Notes under the pieces: generated by a model
What the model was told of the DNA's origin: nothing
The model's input: only the letters and a program-made list of their open reading frames with translations
Databases searched by the model: none
Assembly: GCA_035384565.1 (NCBI GenBank)
Contig: DAOOIT010000012.1
Location: 54,649-118,648, forward strand
Direction: 5' to 3'
Source of the DNA: Planctomycetota bacterium
GTDB lineage: Bacteria > Planctomycetota > PUPC01 > DSUN01
Length of the DNA: 64,000 nt
Program-made: the position numbers and the translations under genes
Shown here: positions 15,758 to 24,716 of the stretch, one piece after another
Layout: the number at the start of each line of letters is the position of its first letter
Position numbering within the stretch: the stretch's first letter is position 1

Positions 15758-15880
15758 AGGTGTGGCTCTCATGCTTGCCCCTATGCTTCCTCACCCTTCT
15801 CGCCCCTGCGCTCCGCGTGGGGGCGGGGGTTCGGACGTTCCTGCGTCCAGTCTTCCCCGAAGACGAAGAGGCCGCGCCGG

Positions 15881-16546
15881 TCAGGAACCGTGCTTTCGAC
15901 AGACATACATGACGTGGGAGAGCGGGCGCCAGGCGTGAAGGGGAACGAAGGTGGCATCGAGGCCGAGGCGGCCGAAAAGGCCCTCGAACTGCGCCGGAGA
16001 GCGGAAGTGGACCCTGCCGCGGTAGAAGAGGGTGTCTACGGGGCGTGTGCATAAGTATTTCCACAGTGGACGTTTGCCGATTTCCTTCACGATCAGTGTG
16101 CCGTGCAGAGGGAGCCGCTCGACACAGCGCGCCACCAGCTCATCGCCTTCCGCAATCGAATGGAGATGGTGCAGCACATCGGCGACGACGATCGCGCGGC
16201 AGGGGAGGGGCTGCGACCGGAAGATGTCCTGGCAGTGGAACTCGGCGTTGGGAAGGGCCGCCGCGCGGGCCACCGCGATGCGCTGCGGCGACAAGTCGAA
16301 GCCGATCACGCGGCGCCGCGGGCTACGGATGGCCAGGTAGTTGGACAGCACGCCGTGGCCACAGCCGAGGTCGAGAATGGTGCCCTCGAGCGGGATGTGG
16401 GCCTCGATGCCCGGAATGTTCGAGTGCCAGTAGCGAAGCCAGCAGAAGAGGCTCGTGAGCCCATGCCCCGCGTAGCGTCGGAGCAGTTCGCCTCGCGCCG
16501 CTGCCCGGGGCACGATCCCCTCGTGAGCCTGGCCTTGCGGTTCCAC
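15881..16546 (-). CDS. Class I SAM-dependent methyltransferase
   Basis: 221 aa. SAM-binding motif I is ILDLGCGHGVLSNYLA, motif II is VIGFDLSPQRIAVARAAA, and the motif IV region is IVVADVLHHLHS, typical of small-molecule or sugar/lipid methyltransferases (Methyltransf_11/25 type). It has no signal peptide. It is the last gene of the minus-strand glycan cluster, 19 nt after the GT2 gene, so the acceptor is probably a lipid-linked or nucleotide sugar. GTG start with GAGG upstream. The substrate is not determinable. Confidence 0.82.
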   Translation of the reverse strand: MEPQGQAHEGIVPRAAARGELLRRYAGHGLTSLFCWLRYWHSNIPGIEAHIPLEGTILDLGCGHGVLSNYLAIRSPRRRVIGFDLSPQRIAVARAAALPNAEFHCQDIFRSQPLPCRAIVVADVLHHLHSIAEGDELVARCVERLPLHGTLIVKEIGKRPLWKYLCTRPVDTLFYRGRVHFRSPAQFEGLFGRLGLDATFVPLHAWRPLSHVMYVCRKHGS

Positions 16547-16565
16547 GTGTCGAATACCTCTGCGC

Positions 16566-17312
16566 TCAGCGGACCCCTGGGTAGCGACCCAGGCGGATGT
16601 CCCGGCCTATCTGGAACAGTGCCAGCAGCGAGCGCCAGCCGTCGCGCAGCGGCCGAACCTTCGAAGTGGCCTGGACATGCGCCCAGCGGACCGGCGCCTC
16701 GCCGATGCGGTACCCGAGGCGCTCGGCGAGGACGAGGACCTCCGCGTCGAAACTCCAGTCGTCTCGGCGCGAGAGGCTGAAGAGGCGCTCGGCGGCGGGG
16801 CCACGGAAGGCCTTGAAGCCGCAGTTGAAGTCGGTCACACGGCTGCCCAGGATGCCGCGAGCGAGCCTGACGTAGAACTCGCCGAGGATGTGGCGGTGGG
16901 CAGGCGGCCGCGTCTCGATGCGGGCGTCCGGGACGCGCCGCGTGCCGATCGCAATGTCGCAGCCTGACGCCAGGAGCGGCCGGAGGCGCTCGAACTCGTC
17001 AATGGGCGTTGAATAGTCGGCGTCGAGGAAAAGGCGGATGTCGCCTGTCGCCGCCAACATCCCGTGGCGCACGACATAGCCCTTCCCCCGATTGGGCGAG
17101 CACGGGAGATGCCGGACGCCCGGCGTCCCTGCGGCGAGTTCGCGTTCGATCGCCGGCGTGTCATCCGTGCTCCCGTCGTCCACGAGGAGCAGTTCCCAGG
17201 TCATGCCCTGCTGCCGCAGCCATGCGAGCGTCGCCTCCGCAGTGCGGCGGATGTTCGCCGCCTCGTTGTACGTGGGGATCAGCACGGAGAGATCTATCAC
17301 TCTTGCTTCCAC
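16566..17312 (-). CDS. GT2 glycosyltransferase (dolichyl/polyprenyl-phosphate sugar synthase type)
   Basis: 248 aa, a GT-A fold. It begins with SVLIPTYNEAANIRRT, has the nucleotide-sugar motif VDDGSTDDT, the metal-binding FLDADYSTP, and the late FNCGFKAFRG and DDWSFDAEVLVLAERLGY motifs typical of polyprenyl-phosphate glucose or mannose synthases. No C-terminal membrane helices are seen. The product, a lipid-phosphate sugar, would be the donor for the GT39-like membrane enzyme encoded directly upstream (16-nt overlap). That pairing is a strong inference from family knowledge and gene order. Confidence 0.85.
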   Translation of the reverse strand: MEARVIDLSVLIPTYNEAANIRRTAEATLAWLRQQGMTWELLLVDDGSTDDTPAIERELAAGTPGVRHLPCSPNRGKGYVVRHGMLAATGDIRLFLDADYSTPIDEFERLRPLLASGCDIAIGTRRVPDARIETRPPAHRHILGEFYVRLARGILGSRVTDFNCGFKAFRGPAAERLFSLSRRDDWSFDAEVLVLAERLGYRIGEAPVRWAHVQATSKVRPLRDGWRSLLALFQIGRDIRLGRYPGVR

Positions 17313-18499
17313 AGGCTACCTAGTCGCTGTGATGCGAGGATGATGAGAAACGGCTCGATCGGCAGCCGATACCGCGTGATGGCCATGAACACCATGTGAA
17401 GAACCGTGTAGTAGGCGATGAGCAGGTAGAGGAGGGACAGGTCGCGCCAGCGACGCCGTTCGGCAAAGGCGCCCGCGGCCGCGAGCAGGAGGACCGGCGT
17501 GAAGGTCGCTCCCGCGATGACCGCGGGGATGAGGCCCACGGACGGCTCCGAGGCGTGCGGCCAGAGTCTCCAGAAGCGCACGAACTTGGCAGCGGCAAGC
17601 TCCAGGAAGCGCCCCGGGTGCGCGCGGATGTACGCCACGCCCAGTTGGTAGAACCTCCGGTCAATCTGCACCTCGCTCAGGCCGTCGAAGCTCGCCTTGT
17701 CGTCGGGCCAGAAGCAGTGGCCACCGCCGTCGGCCCGCTCGTTGTTCGTGACCCAGAGAGTGTAGCCTCCCTCCGTGGTTGCTGCGACGAGCGTCTGGTG
17801 GATGGCATAATTCCGCCCCCACCAGGCGCCCATCGGGGCGCAGAAGCCCGCGATGACCAAAGCGGCCTCCCAGGCGGCCCAACGCTTCGACGGCCGCGTG
17901 AGGAACACCCAGATGGCAACGGGCGCGACGAAGGCCAGCAGGGCGGACCGGCAGAGCGTGGCAAGCCCCAGCAGCGCGCCTGCCAGGGGCCAACGCCAGA
18001 GCGCGTTCTGAGCTCTCTGGGCGGTGAGCAAGACATTCACCGCAAGGCAAACGAGGAGTATGTAGGGGGTCTCCGTGACGATGGCGCCCGAGTAATAGAT
18101 GAACCCTGGGTAGATAGCGGCAAGGGCGCCCGCGATGGCTCCCGCGCGCCGCCCAAACAGCCCCCGCGCCGTGCGAAGCACGACCACGCACGTCGCCGCG
18201 CTCAAGAGGGCCATGAACGCCCTGGCCACCGCATAGCTGTGCCCCAGGATGCCGTAGACCGCCGCCAGGAGAAGCGGCAGCAGCGGAGGACGGAACGAGT
18301 AGACGCGTATGGCGTGGTTCGGGTCGCTGAAGAGCCCCTGGTAGTCCCACTTGCACAGGCCCTTGCCGTCAAGGACGCTGAGGGCCAGCGCATCGTAGCT
18401 CGCGGCATCCGGGCCGAAGAGGGCGCCTCCGCGGCACTGAATGACGCCCACCCACGCCAGGCGCAGCACCAGCGCAAGGGCGAATACGGCGAGTTCCAT
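17297..18499 (-). CDS. GT39/ArnT-like integral membrane glycosyltransferase
   Basis: 400 aa, strongly hydrophobic, about 9-11 predicted membrane segments. Features of the GT-C (PMT/ArnT) group: an early extracytoplasmic acidic loop (GPDAASYDALALSVLDGKG), YSFRPPLLPLLLAAVYG, and HSYAVARAFMALLSAAT. Such enzymes move a sugar from a polyprenyl-phosphate carrier to a protein or lipid outside the membrane. The start at 18499 is chosen because the upstream gene ends at 18507; a longer frame would lie inside that gene. It overlaps the GT2 start by 16 nt. Confidence 0.78.
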   Translation of the reverse strand: MELAVFALALVLRLAWVGVIQCRGGALFGPDAASYDALALSVLDGKGLCKWDYQGLFSDPNHAIRVYSFRPPLLPLLLAAVYGILGHSYAVARAFMALLSAATCVVVLRTARGLFGRRAGAIAGALAAIYPGFIYYSGAIVTETPYILLVCLAVNVLLTAQRAQNALWRWPLAGALLGLATLCRSALLAFVAPVAIWVFLTRPSKRWAAWEAALVIAGFCAPMGAWWGRNYAIHQTLVAATTEGGYTLWVTNNERADGGGHCFWPDDKASFDGLSEVQIDRRFYQLGVAYIRAHPGRFLELAAAKFVRFWRLWPHASEPSVGLIPAVIAGATFTPVLLLAAAGAFAERRRWRDLSLLYLLIAYYTVLHMVFMAITRYRLPIEPFLIILASQRLGSLWKQE

Positions 18500-18506
18500 G
18501 CGGCGG

Positions 18507-19703
18507 TCAGCGGCCAGCCACTTCACGGGAGATACGCTCCAGGCCGTCGGCAAAGGGTTCCCAGGAGAAACGAGCTTCGGCGTATGCGCGGCAGCGCTGC
18601 TCGAGGGCGACGTCGCCCTCGAACTCGTCGAGGAAGCGAGCCATCCCTTCCGCCAGCGCGGCGGGGCTCGCATCGCGTGTGATCAGCCGGGGATCGAAAG
18701 GTGCGAGCAGCTCCGGCGTCGCTCCCACCGGAGTCCCGAGCACCGGCGTGCCGCACGCGAACGCCTCGGCGGTGACGAGCCCGAACCCCTCCAGCGCGCG
18801 CGTAGGCAACACGAAGCAGTCGGCGGCGCGGTAGTAGAGCGGCAGGTCACGTTCCTCGACATAGCCCAGCAGGCGAACGCTCCCCTCGATCCTCAACTCG
18901 CGGACCCGCTGGTGCAGGGCCTCCTCGAGCGCCCCACGGCCGGCAACGAGAACAAGTGCCCGGCGCCCCTGATCGCGGAGAAACGCGGCTGCATCAATCA
19001 GCTCGAACAGCCCCATCCGATGCTCGAGCCTGCGGCACGTCAGGAAGATCGCCCGGTCGGTCGGCAGACGCAGCCTGGCTCGCGCGTCGCGGCGCGGGGG
19101 CTCGGGACGGAAGAAATCGAGGTCCGCGCCGCCGGGCAGCGTCTCGGCCTTCGCGGCTGCCGACGGAGCGAAGGAGGAGAGCAAGCGCCGCATGAAGTCG
19201 CTCAAGACGACCAGGCGCCGGCTCCGCGACACTACGGCGCCATCGAGCGCCATCAGAGCCATAGCCGCGAGCTTGCGGCGCAGGGATGCCCGCTCCGCCT
19301 CCCCGTGCCGGTCCATGTACTCCATGAAATAGATGGAGTGGAGGATAGCGACGAGGGGGACCTGCCTGAGCGCCCGCGCGCGCGCGGCGGCGAAAGCCGA
19401 GACGGGATGATGGGTATGCACCACGTCGAAACCGACCTCGCGTTGCAGGCGGCTCACAAGTTGCCCCACGGCGCGCATTGTGGACCAATAGAAGCGCAAC
19501 CCGCTCTTGGCGGCCGTGTCGTAGCGGTGGATGTGCATCCCCGCCAGCGCCTCCTCCGCGACATGCCGCGGGTCGAGGCGCTGGGTCGCCACGTGCACGT
19601 CGTGTCCGCGTGCAGCGAGTCGGCGCCCCGCCTCATAGACCACGCGAAAGCTGCCCCCCTCGGCATCGGGATGCATCCAGCCCGCGACGACGAGGATTCT
19701 CAT
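18507..19703 (-). CDS. GT4-family glycosyltransferase
   Basis: 398 aa, GT-B fold. The N-terminal domain opens with RILVVAGWMHPDAEGGSFRVV and has VVHTHHPVSAFAAA. The C-terminal domain has the nucleotide-sugar region RRLEHRMGLFELIDAAAFL and the acidic motif CFVLPTRALEGFGLVTAEAFACGTPVLGTPVG (conserved E-x7-E). It is a retaining transferase for surface or exopolysaccharide assembly. It overlaps the previous GT4 gene by 4 nt (ATGA) and ends 7 nt before the GT39-like gene. Donor and acceptor are unknown. Confidence 0.88.
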   Translation of the reverse strand: MRILVVAGWMHPDAEGGSFRVVYEAGRRLAARGHDVHVATQRLDPRHVAEEALAGMHIHRYDTAAKSGLRFYWSTMRAVGQLVSRLQREVGFDVVHTHHPVSAFAAARARALRQVPLVAILHSIYFMEYMDRHGEAERASLRRKLAAMALMALDGAVVSRSRRLVVLSDFMRRLLSSFAPSAAAKAETLPGGADLDFFRPEPPRRDARARLRLPTDRAIFLTCRRLEHRMGLFELIDAAAFLRDQGRRALVLVAGRGALEEALHQRVRELRIEGSVRLLGYVEERDLPLYYRAADCFVLPTRALEGFGLVTAEAFACGTPVLGTPVGATPELLAPFDPRLITRDASPAALAEGMARFLDEFEGDVALEQRCRAYAEARFSWEPFADGLERISREVAGR

Positions 19704-20824
19704 AGACCCAGCACCTCCCGGTAGATGCCGAACGTCGCCTGGGCGATTCGAGCGTCAGTGTAGTGAGCGAGGACGCGCTGACGCCCGCGCTCGGCCAGGT
19801 CGCGGCGGAGTTGCTCCGACCCCATCAGCCGGCCGAGCGCCTCCCCGAGCGCCTCGGGGCTTCCCTCGGGCACGGTGAGCCCGGCGTCCGCGATCACGTT
19901 GGGGATTTCACCACAGGTGGAGCCGACGACGGGCACCCCGCAGGCCATCGCTTCGATCAGCACGTGGCCGAACTGCTCCTTCCAGTGCGGTGCCTCGCGC
20001 GACGGAAGGACGAGCGCGTCCATGCAGTTCAGATACGACGGCATGTCGGCATGCGGCACGGTGTTGACAAGTACCGCGCGTCCCGCCAGCGGCGGCTGGG
20101 CGAAACGGCGGGCAACTTCGTCTCGCAAGGGGCCGCCGCCCACGACGAGCAGACTCCAGCCGGACTGCGGAAGGCGCATAGCGGCCTCGAGGAGCGTGTC
20201 AAGCCCCTTCTCGGGCACGAGGCGGCCGGCGAAACCGATCACGAAGGCGTGCAGCCCCAGACTCGCGCGGCGGGCACGCTCGTCCCGGCTCGCGTAACGC
20301 AGCTCGTCCACGCCGAACTGAGGAAGCACGTGGACTGGCTTCTGGAAGCCCTTCTCGCGGAGGATCGCGGCCGCCTCGGCATTGCCCGCGATAGCCGCGG
20401 CGGCGGCGGCGTGCACAGCGCGTTCGATGCGGTCGTGGGGGAAGCCGTGGCGTTGCCGGAGGTTCTGCCAGGTGAAGAAGATGGCCTTCACATGTGGCCT
20501 GCGGCGGCAGTGGCGGACCGCCTGCCACGCGGCGAGGCTCCAGGGCTCTTCCTCGATGTGCAGGATATCGGGTCTGAGGCGGCTGAGAGTGCGCCCAGCC
20601 CCCAGGTAGAGAAAACGATAGGTGTGAGACGAATAGAGCGTTCGCAGCGTCGCAATCCTGTAGTCGGGGTGCGCGGTACGCTCGACAGGGTAGACGCCGA
20701 ACTCGCGGCGCACACGGCGTGGGCAGACCACCGAGAGCTCGATCCCCGGCATCTTCGCCAGGCGCTCCAGCTTCGCGTGGTTAGCCGCCACGACGTAGGA
20801 ATGAGAGAACACGCACACCCGCAT
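19700..20824 (-). CDS. GT4-family glycosyltransferase
   Basis: 374 aa, GT-B fold. It begins MRVCVFSHSYVVAANHAK, with GFAGRLVPEKGLDTLLEAAM at the start of the donor-binding domain and LVLPSREAPHWKEQFGHVLIEAMACG carrying the conserved E-x7-E. It differs clearly from the neighbouring GT4, so the two probably add different sugars. It overlaps the next gene by 4 nt and follows the membrane protein gene by 94 nt. It acts at the cytoplasmic side of the membrane on a lipid-linked glycan (family knowledge). Confidence 0.88.
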   Translation of the reverse strand: MRVCVFSHSYVVAANHAKLERLAKMPGIELSVVCPRRVRREFGVYPVERTAHPDYRIATLRTLYSSHTYRFLYLGAGRTLSRLRPDILHIEEEPWSLAAWQAVRHCRRRPHVKAIFFTWQNLRQRHGFPHDRIERAVHAAAAAAIAGNAEAAAILREKGFQKPVHVLPQFGVDELRYASRDERARRASLGLHAFVIGFAGRLVPEKGLDTLLEAAMRLPQSGWSLLVVGGGPLRDEVARRFAQPPLAGRAVLVNTVPHADMPSYLNCMDALVLPSREAPHWKEQFGHVLIEAMACGVPVVGSTCGEIPNVIADAGLTVPEGSPEALGEALGRLMGSEQLRRDLAERGRQRVLAHYTDARIAQATFGIYREVLGL

Positions 20825-20918
20825 AGCAGCCCCTCTTCTGCCGCCGGAATCCCGGGCGGCCGGCGATCGCCGCGCGGAAGAGACTAACAGGTATGTGTGC
20901 GCCCGGCAAGCGGCGCCG

Positions 20919-22415
20919 TCATTTCAGGACGAAGACGGCGCACACGGGCCCCTGGAAGACCTGCTCCCAGCGATCGTCGGCGCGGAACATGGCCTGAAGC
21001 GAGCGCCGTCCCACCAGCGCCACGCGGACATGCCATCGCTCCATCAGCTCACGCCAGGTCTCGCGAGACTCCCAGGCATCCACGTAGGAGCGGAAAAACC
21101 GCGGCTCGTAGGCAAGCATCCCACGGCTGTCAATGAACACGGGGCGGCGGGTCCGCCACGCGATGTAGCCGCCGTGCTCGAACTCGTTGAAGAGGTTGCC
21201 GGCCGGGTGGTGCTCCTGGATGAACGCGAGCTCATGCTCGGGGAACCGACCATCGGCGATTCCCAGGCCGAACGGCACGGCGGCTCCGCTGGCGGCGGTT
21301 GCCATCACCGCGACGCCTGCCAACGCCGCTACCCCCAGCGCATAGAGTAGCGGACGCCCGATGCGGCTCAGGGGCCGGCGAAACAGGGTGCTCAGGCTGC
21401 GTGCCGCGATCGGCGCGGCCGCGACAGCGAACAGGTCAATGAAGCGCTCCGAGAACAGGGCCGCCGCCAGGGCGCCGAGGCAGAGGCCGACCTCCGTGAC
21501 GTCTCGGCGCGAGATCGAGGCCACGAGAGAGCCCAGGGTAGCCACCCCCAGCACCGCGAAGCACGCGTGCCGCGTGCCGAGGTCCGACCACGCCACGGCC
21601 GCACGGTCTTGCAGCAACTCTTTGAGACCCGAGGCCACCTGCTTGCCGGCGTGCGTGAACGGCAGGCTCAGAATCTCGGCTCCGCCAGGATTCAGAAGCG
21701 TGAGCGGCACCAGCGCGAACGCGACGCCCCAGAGCCATGCCAGCTCGTGTCTGCCGCGGGGTGCAGGCGAAACATCCGCCATTCGCCGGGCCAGGGCCGC
21801 TCGAATCGTTTCGCCCGCCGCGAAGCCACCGGCCAGCCCAATGCCCAGGATCGCGCTCCCGTGGACGTTCGCCCAGACCACCTGGAGCGGCACGAGCGCG
21901 AGCAAACCGCGCGTCGCGCCGGCCCGCCAGCATTCCAGCACGAAGGCACAAAGGGCCAGCAGCAGCAGCCCGACCACTTGAGGACGCAGCGTGAAACGGA
22001 AGCGCGCCGCCCCCGCCGCTACCAGGACGATGACAGCGGCGACCACAAAGTCCGAGCCTTTGCGCCGCGCGGTGGCCAGCACCACGCCGAATGCGGCGGC
22101 CACCACGGCGGCCTTGACCAGCGTGGCCGCGTCCAGTCCCCCGATGCGCCACAGGCCGTACAGGCCCGCCTGGAACAGCCACTGGTGGTCAATCGCCGCC
22201 CGCTCCGGCTGGGTGTAGGACAGCAGGTTGGCGCGCGGCACCTGGCCGTTCTCGGCCATCCACCGCCCGAGTGAGAGGTGGACCCACGTGTCATACGACG
22301 AGACCTTGGTGACCGCCAGGGCGAAGCTCAGCGCGATCGTGAGGATGCCCAGCACCCACCTGGCCGCACGGCGAGGGTCACCCCCATGGCTCCTGGCGGC
22401 GGCTTGGTCAGTCAT
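20919..22415 (-). CDS. Polytopic membrane protein, GT-C-like
   Basis: 498 aa with about 10-12 hydrophobic segments and a soluble C-terminal domain of about 120 residues. The N-terminal extracytoplasmic loop SSYDTWVHLSLGRWMAENGQ has an Asp placed as in GT-C membrane glycosyltransferases. The C-terminus contains GNLFNEFEHGGYIAWRTRRPVFIDSRG, a motif common in large membrane proteins of unknown function from planctomycetes and relatives. ATG 22415 is preferred to GTG 22451, which lies only 5 nt after an AT-rich promoter core. It is probably the first gene of the glycan cluster. Confidence 0.68.
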   Translation of the reverse strand: MTDQAAARSHGGDPRRAARWVLGILTIALSFALAVTKVSSYDTWVHLSLGRWMAENGQVPRANLLSYTQPERAAIDHQWLFQAGLYGLWRIGGLDAATLVKAAVVAAAFGVVLATARRKGSDFVVAAVIVLVAAGAARFRFTLRPQVVGLLLLALCAFVLECWRAGATRGLLALVPLQVVWANVHGSAILGIGLAGGFAAGETIRAALARRMADVSPAPRGRHELAWLWGVAFALVPLTLLNPGGAEILSLPFTHAGKQVASGLKELLQDRAAVAWSDLGTRHACFAVLGVATLGSLVASISRRDVTEVGLCLGALAAALFSERFIDLFAVAAAPIAARSLSTLFRRPLSRIGRPLLYALGVAALAGVAVMATAASGAAVPFGLGIADGRFPEHELAFIQEHHPAGNLFNEFEHGGYIAWRTRRPVFIDSRGMLAYEPRFFRSYVDAWESRETWRELMERWHVRVALVGRRSLQAMFRADDRWEQVFQGPVCAVFVLK

Positions 22416-22432
22416 CCCCGGCGCTCCGCTGG

Positions 22433-22461
22433 TTGATGAATCCGCTGGCACGGGCTATAAT
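22433..22461 (+). promoter_or_regulatory. nadE promoter
   Basis: TTGATG 22433-22438, 17-bp spacer, TATAAT 22456-22461. Predicted start is about 22468, leaving a 130-nt leader before nadE. Confidence 0.65.
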
Positions 22462-22596
22462 ACCCCCTGGGCGGGTCACCCTGCAAGGGGAGGGGAGGCG
22501 AGGAGCCTGGCAGCCGTCTCGTGCAGCACGCACAAGGAGCGCGTCGCCTCGTTGCGAATCTCTCACCGGGATGAGCCCCGAGCCGCAGGAGCCAGC

Positions 22597-23328
22597 ATGT
22601 CTCTAGCCGACGATATTGTCCGATGGATTCGCTCGGTCGTTACCGATGCCGGCGCCGATGGGCTCGTCATCGGCCTGAGCGGCGGCATTGATTCCGCCGT
22701 CGCCGGTGCGCTCGCCGCGCGCGCTCTCCCTGGCAAAGTGCTCGGCGCGATCTTGCCGTGTGAGAGCGACCCGCGCGATGCGCACGATGCGCGGCTCGTC
22801 GCCGCCCGATTCGACATCGAGACGACCGAGATTGACCTCACGAACGCCTACCTCACGCTCGCCGCCGCGCTGCCCGACGCGCCCGCCCTCACGCGCGCGA
22901 ACCTCAAGCCCCGCCTCCGCATGCTCGTGCTCTACTACCTGGCGGCCAGCCGCAACGCCCTCGTCTGCGGCGCCAGCAACCGCAGCGAACTTGCCATCGG
23001 CTACTTCACCAAGTTCGGAGATGGCGGGGTTGATCTCATGCCCATCGGCGGCCTCCTCAAGCGCCAAGTCAGGGAGCTTGCGGCAGCGCTGGACGTTCCC
23101 AAGCCAGTCATCGAGCGCCCGCCTACGGCGGGACTCTGGCCGGGGCAGACGGATGAAGGCGAAATGGGCCTCACCTATGAACAACTCGACGCGGCCCTGC
23201 TCGCACTGGACGGCGACGCGACTGTCGCGGTCGCCCCTGAGGTTGTCGCCCGCGTGCGCCGGATGATTCAGAGGTCCGCGCACAAGCGGTCGCTTCCCCC
23301 GATCTACACGCCTGCCCGAGTGCCATGA
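22597..23328 (+). CDS. nadE: NAD+ synthetase, ammonia-dependent type
   Basis: 243 aa. It amidates nicotinic acid adenine dinucleotide to NAD using ATP. The PP-loop is GLSGGIDSAV near residue 23. CGASNRSELAIGYFTKFGDG, DLMPIGGLLKRQVRELA and the late RSAHKR match the family. It lacks a glutaminase domain, so it uses free ammonia or a separate amidotransferase. Start 22597 has AGGAG 5 nt upstream. It is somewhat shorter than the usual 270 residues but the catalytic motifs are complete. It stands alone with its own promoter. Confidence 0.93.
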   Translation: MSLADDIVRWIRSVVTDAGADGLVIGLSGGIDSAVAGALAARALPGKVLGAILPCESDPRDAHDARLVAARFDIETTEIDLTNAYLTLAAALPDAPALTRANLKPRLRMLVLYYLAASRNALVCGASNRSELAIGYFTKFGDGGVDLMPIGGLLKRQVRELAAALDVPKPVIERPPTAGLWPGQTDEGEMGLTYEQLDAALLALDGDATVAVAPEVVARVRRMIQRSAHKRSLPPIYTPARVP

Positions 23329-23437
23329 AGAGCTGAGTGGGCGGGCTGCTCGACTCCACGGCGATCCACAGCCCCAGGTATACATTGGCGGAGGGGGTCC
23401 AAGGGCTTGTGAAATGCTCCTGGGCAGCGTAGAAAAC

Positions 23438-23451
23438 ATAATATATATTAT
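23438..23451. repeat. 14-bp AT-only palindrome
   Basis: ATAATATATATTAT, fully self-complementary, in the convergent gap between nadE and the lipoprotein gene (23329-23559). It is striking in DNA this GC-rich. The rest of that 231-bp gap shows no gene. Confidence 0.6.
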
Positions 23452-23559
23452 CAGACGTCTTCGGTAGTCGTTGGACGCCCTGCGTCAGCATACGCCGGGC
23501 AATCGCCCTCAGGTGCCATGGCTCGGGATTGGGAGGTCGAGACCGGGCGGGCCGGGCTC

Positions 23560-24645
23560 TCAGTCCGCCCGCCTCCAGGTGGTCGCCTCGATGCGGTAGC
23601 CGAGGGCTTCGGCCTGCTCTAGCACGGTGGGAAGCCTGTCAACAGGTATGGTCGCAACGGCGTTGGGGCCGCCAGCCTTCGGGTCGCTGAAGCCCGAGGC
23701 GTCGAAGTGCTGAAGAAGCTTGTCATCGGTGGCGCGGGGGGCGGTGAGTGTGAGTGTGGTTGCCTGGCGGCTGGCAAGGTCGGCGATGAGGGTGGCGTAG
23801 TGGCCTTTGAGCTTCGTGAGAGTGTCGGAGGTGACGAGCCAGGTGCCGTCGTCGGTGTACTCGAAGGCCCAGGTGGAAGCCGCAGGGAGATAAGCGATGG
23901 CGCGCGCTCCATGGCGGGCGCGTCGGGCAGCCTGATCGTAGGTGAAGCCCTCCGCTTTCACGTCGAGTGCGACTGCCTGGGTGAACAGCATGGGCGGCTG
24001 GTCGTGGATGCGGGCCGGCCGATACAGGAGATACCGCTCGGGTTGGGGGTCGGTGTCGGTCAGTTCGGAGGCGCCGAGGCGGGTGAAGACTTCGGTGTAG
24101 CGTTCGGCATCGGGGGGAACGGCGTCGGGCTTGGTGCGCACGAAGAGGCGGCTTTGTTCGCGGCTGGGCGTCAGGGGCACGTAGTAGAGGTCGGCGTAGA
24201 GGAGCTTGCGATAGGACGCGAGGGCCTGGATGGTGAAGGTCTGAGAAAGCTGCTGGCCAGGCAGCAGAATGCGAGGGTGGAGAAAGCGCGAGTCGGGGAC
24301 GTGGCGCCACTGGTTGCCGTCGCGGGTGTGGTCCACCTCGATGCGGTCGAGCGTCTGGAGGTGGCGCACTTCGGTGGCCTGGAGAGGCTTGTAGTATTCG
24401 ACTTCAGCGAGGGTGCGTCGTTGGACGAGGTACTGCGCGGCGTCGGGGCGGACGTAGAGGCCCAGGGAGAGCGGAATGATGGGGACGCTGTAGGAGTTGG
24501 TGATGGTGAGCGCGACCTGGGTGTTGCTGCCCTCGGTGACGGCGTGGGCGGTGGCCACTGTGAGGAGGCGGCGCGGGCGCGGGTCGCAGGCCGCGGCAGC
24601 GAGCGCCAGGATGCCGAGCACAAGGTGGCTGAAACGTGCGTTCAA
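23560..24645 (-). CDS. Secreted lipoprotein of unknown function, TTG start
   Basis: 361 aa. The N-terminus LVLGILALAAAACDP is a lipoprotein signal with the modified Cys at about residue 20. The rest is soluble; an Ig-like beta region (NTQVALTITNSYSVPIIPLSLGLYVRP) is followed by an unassigned C-terminal domain. No ATG or GTG fits near the signal peptide, and TTG at 24645 with AGGGGG upstream is the best start. It follows the DapA-family gene by 71 nt on the same strand, so they may be co-transcribed. No family is recognised; its role may be in the envelope or a surface complex. Confidence 0.62.
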   Translation of the reverse strand: MNARFSHLVLGILALAAAACDPRPRRLLTVATAHAVTEGSNTQVALTITNSYSVPIIPLSLGLYVRPDAAQYLVQRRTLAEVEYYKPLQATEVRHLQTLDRIEVDHTRDGNQWRHVPDSRFLHPRILLPGQQLSQTFTIQALASYRKLLYADLYYVPLTPSREQSRLFVRTKPDAVPPDAERYTEVFTRLGASELTDTDPQPERYLLYRPARIHDQPPMLFTQAVALDVKAEGFTYDQAARRARHGARAIAYLPAASTWAFEYTDDGTWLVTSDTLTKLKGHYATLIADLASRQATTLTLTAPRATDDKLLQHFDASGFSDPKAGGPNAVATIPVDRLPTVLEQAEALGYRIEATTWRRAD

Positions 24646-24716
24646 TCGGATGCCCCCTGCCCTGCTAGGTGCGGTTCGAGCGTCGCAGTCAGCGGCGGAG
24701 CGCTCCGCCAGCCGTG

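Larger units (their letters stand above)
14608..15880. other. 1.27-kb non-coding, hairpin-rich island
   Basis: No convincing gene is seen. It holds the glycogen operon promoter, an 82-bp tandem repeat array (14840-15017), a diverged unit (15231-15300), and perfect or near-perfect inverted repeats at 15181-15224, 15614-15645, 15678-15710 and 15730-15757. Short ORFs here show no recognisable family and are best left uncalled. Confidence 0.7.

Noticed and set aside
22468..22596. Riboswitch in the 130-nt nadE leader
   Set aside because: Only short pairings are visible and I recognise no known NAD riboswitch consensus.
23171..23491. Minus-strand ORF opposite the nadE end
   Set aside because: Most of it is antisense to nadE; the part outside it shows no family or ribosome site.
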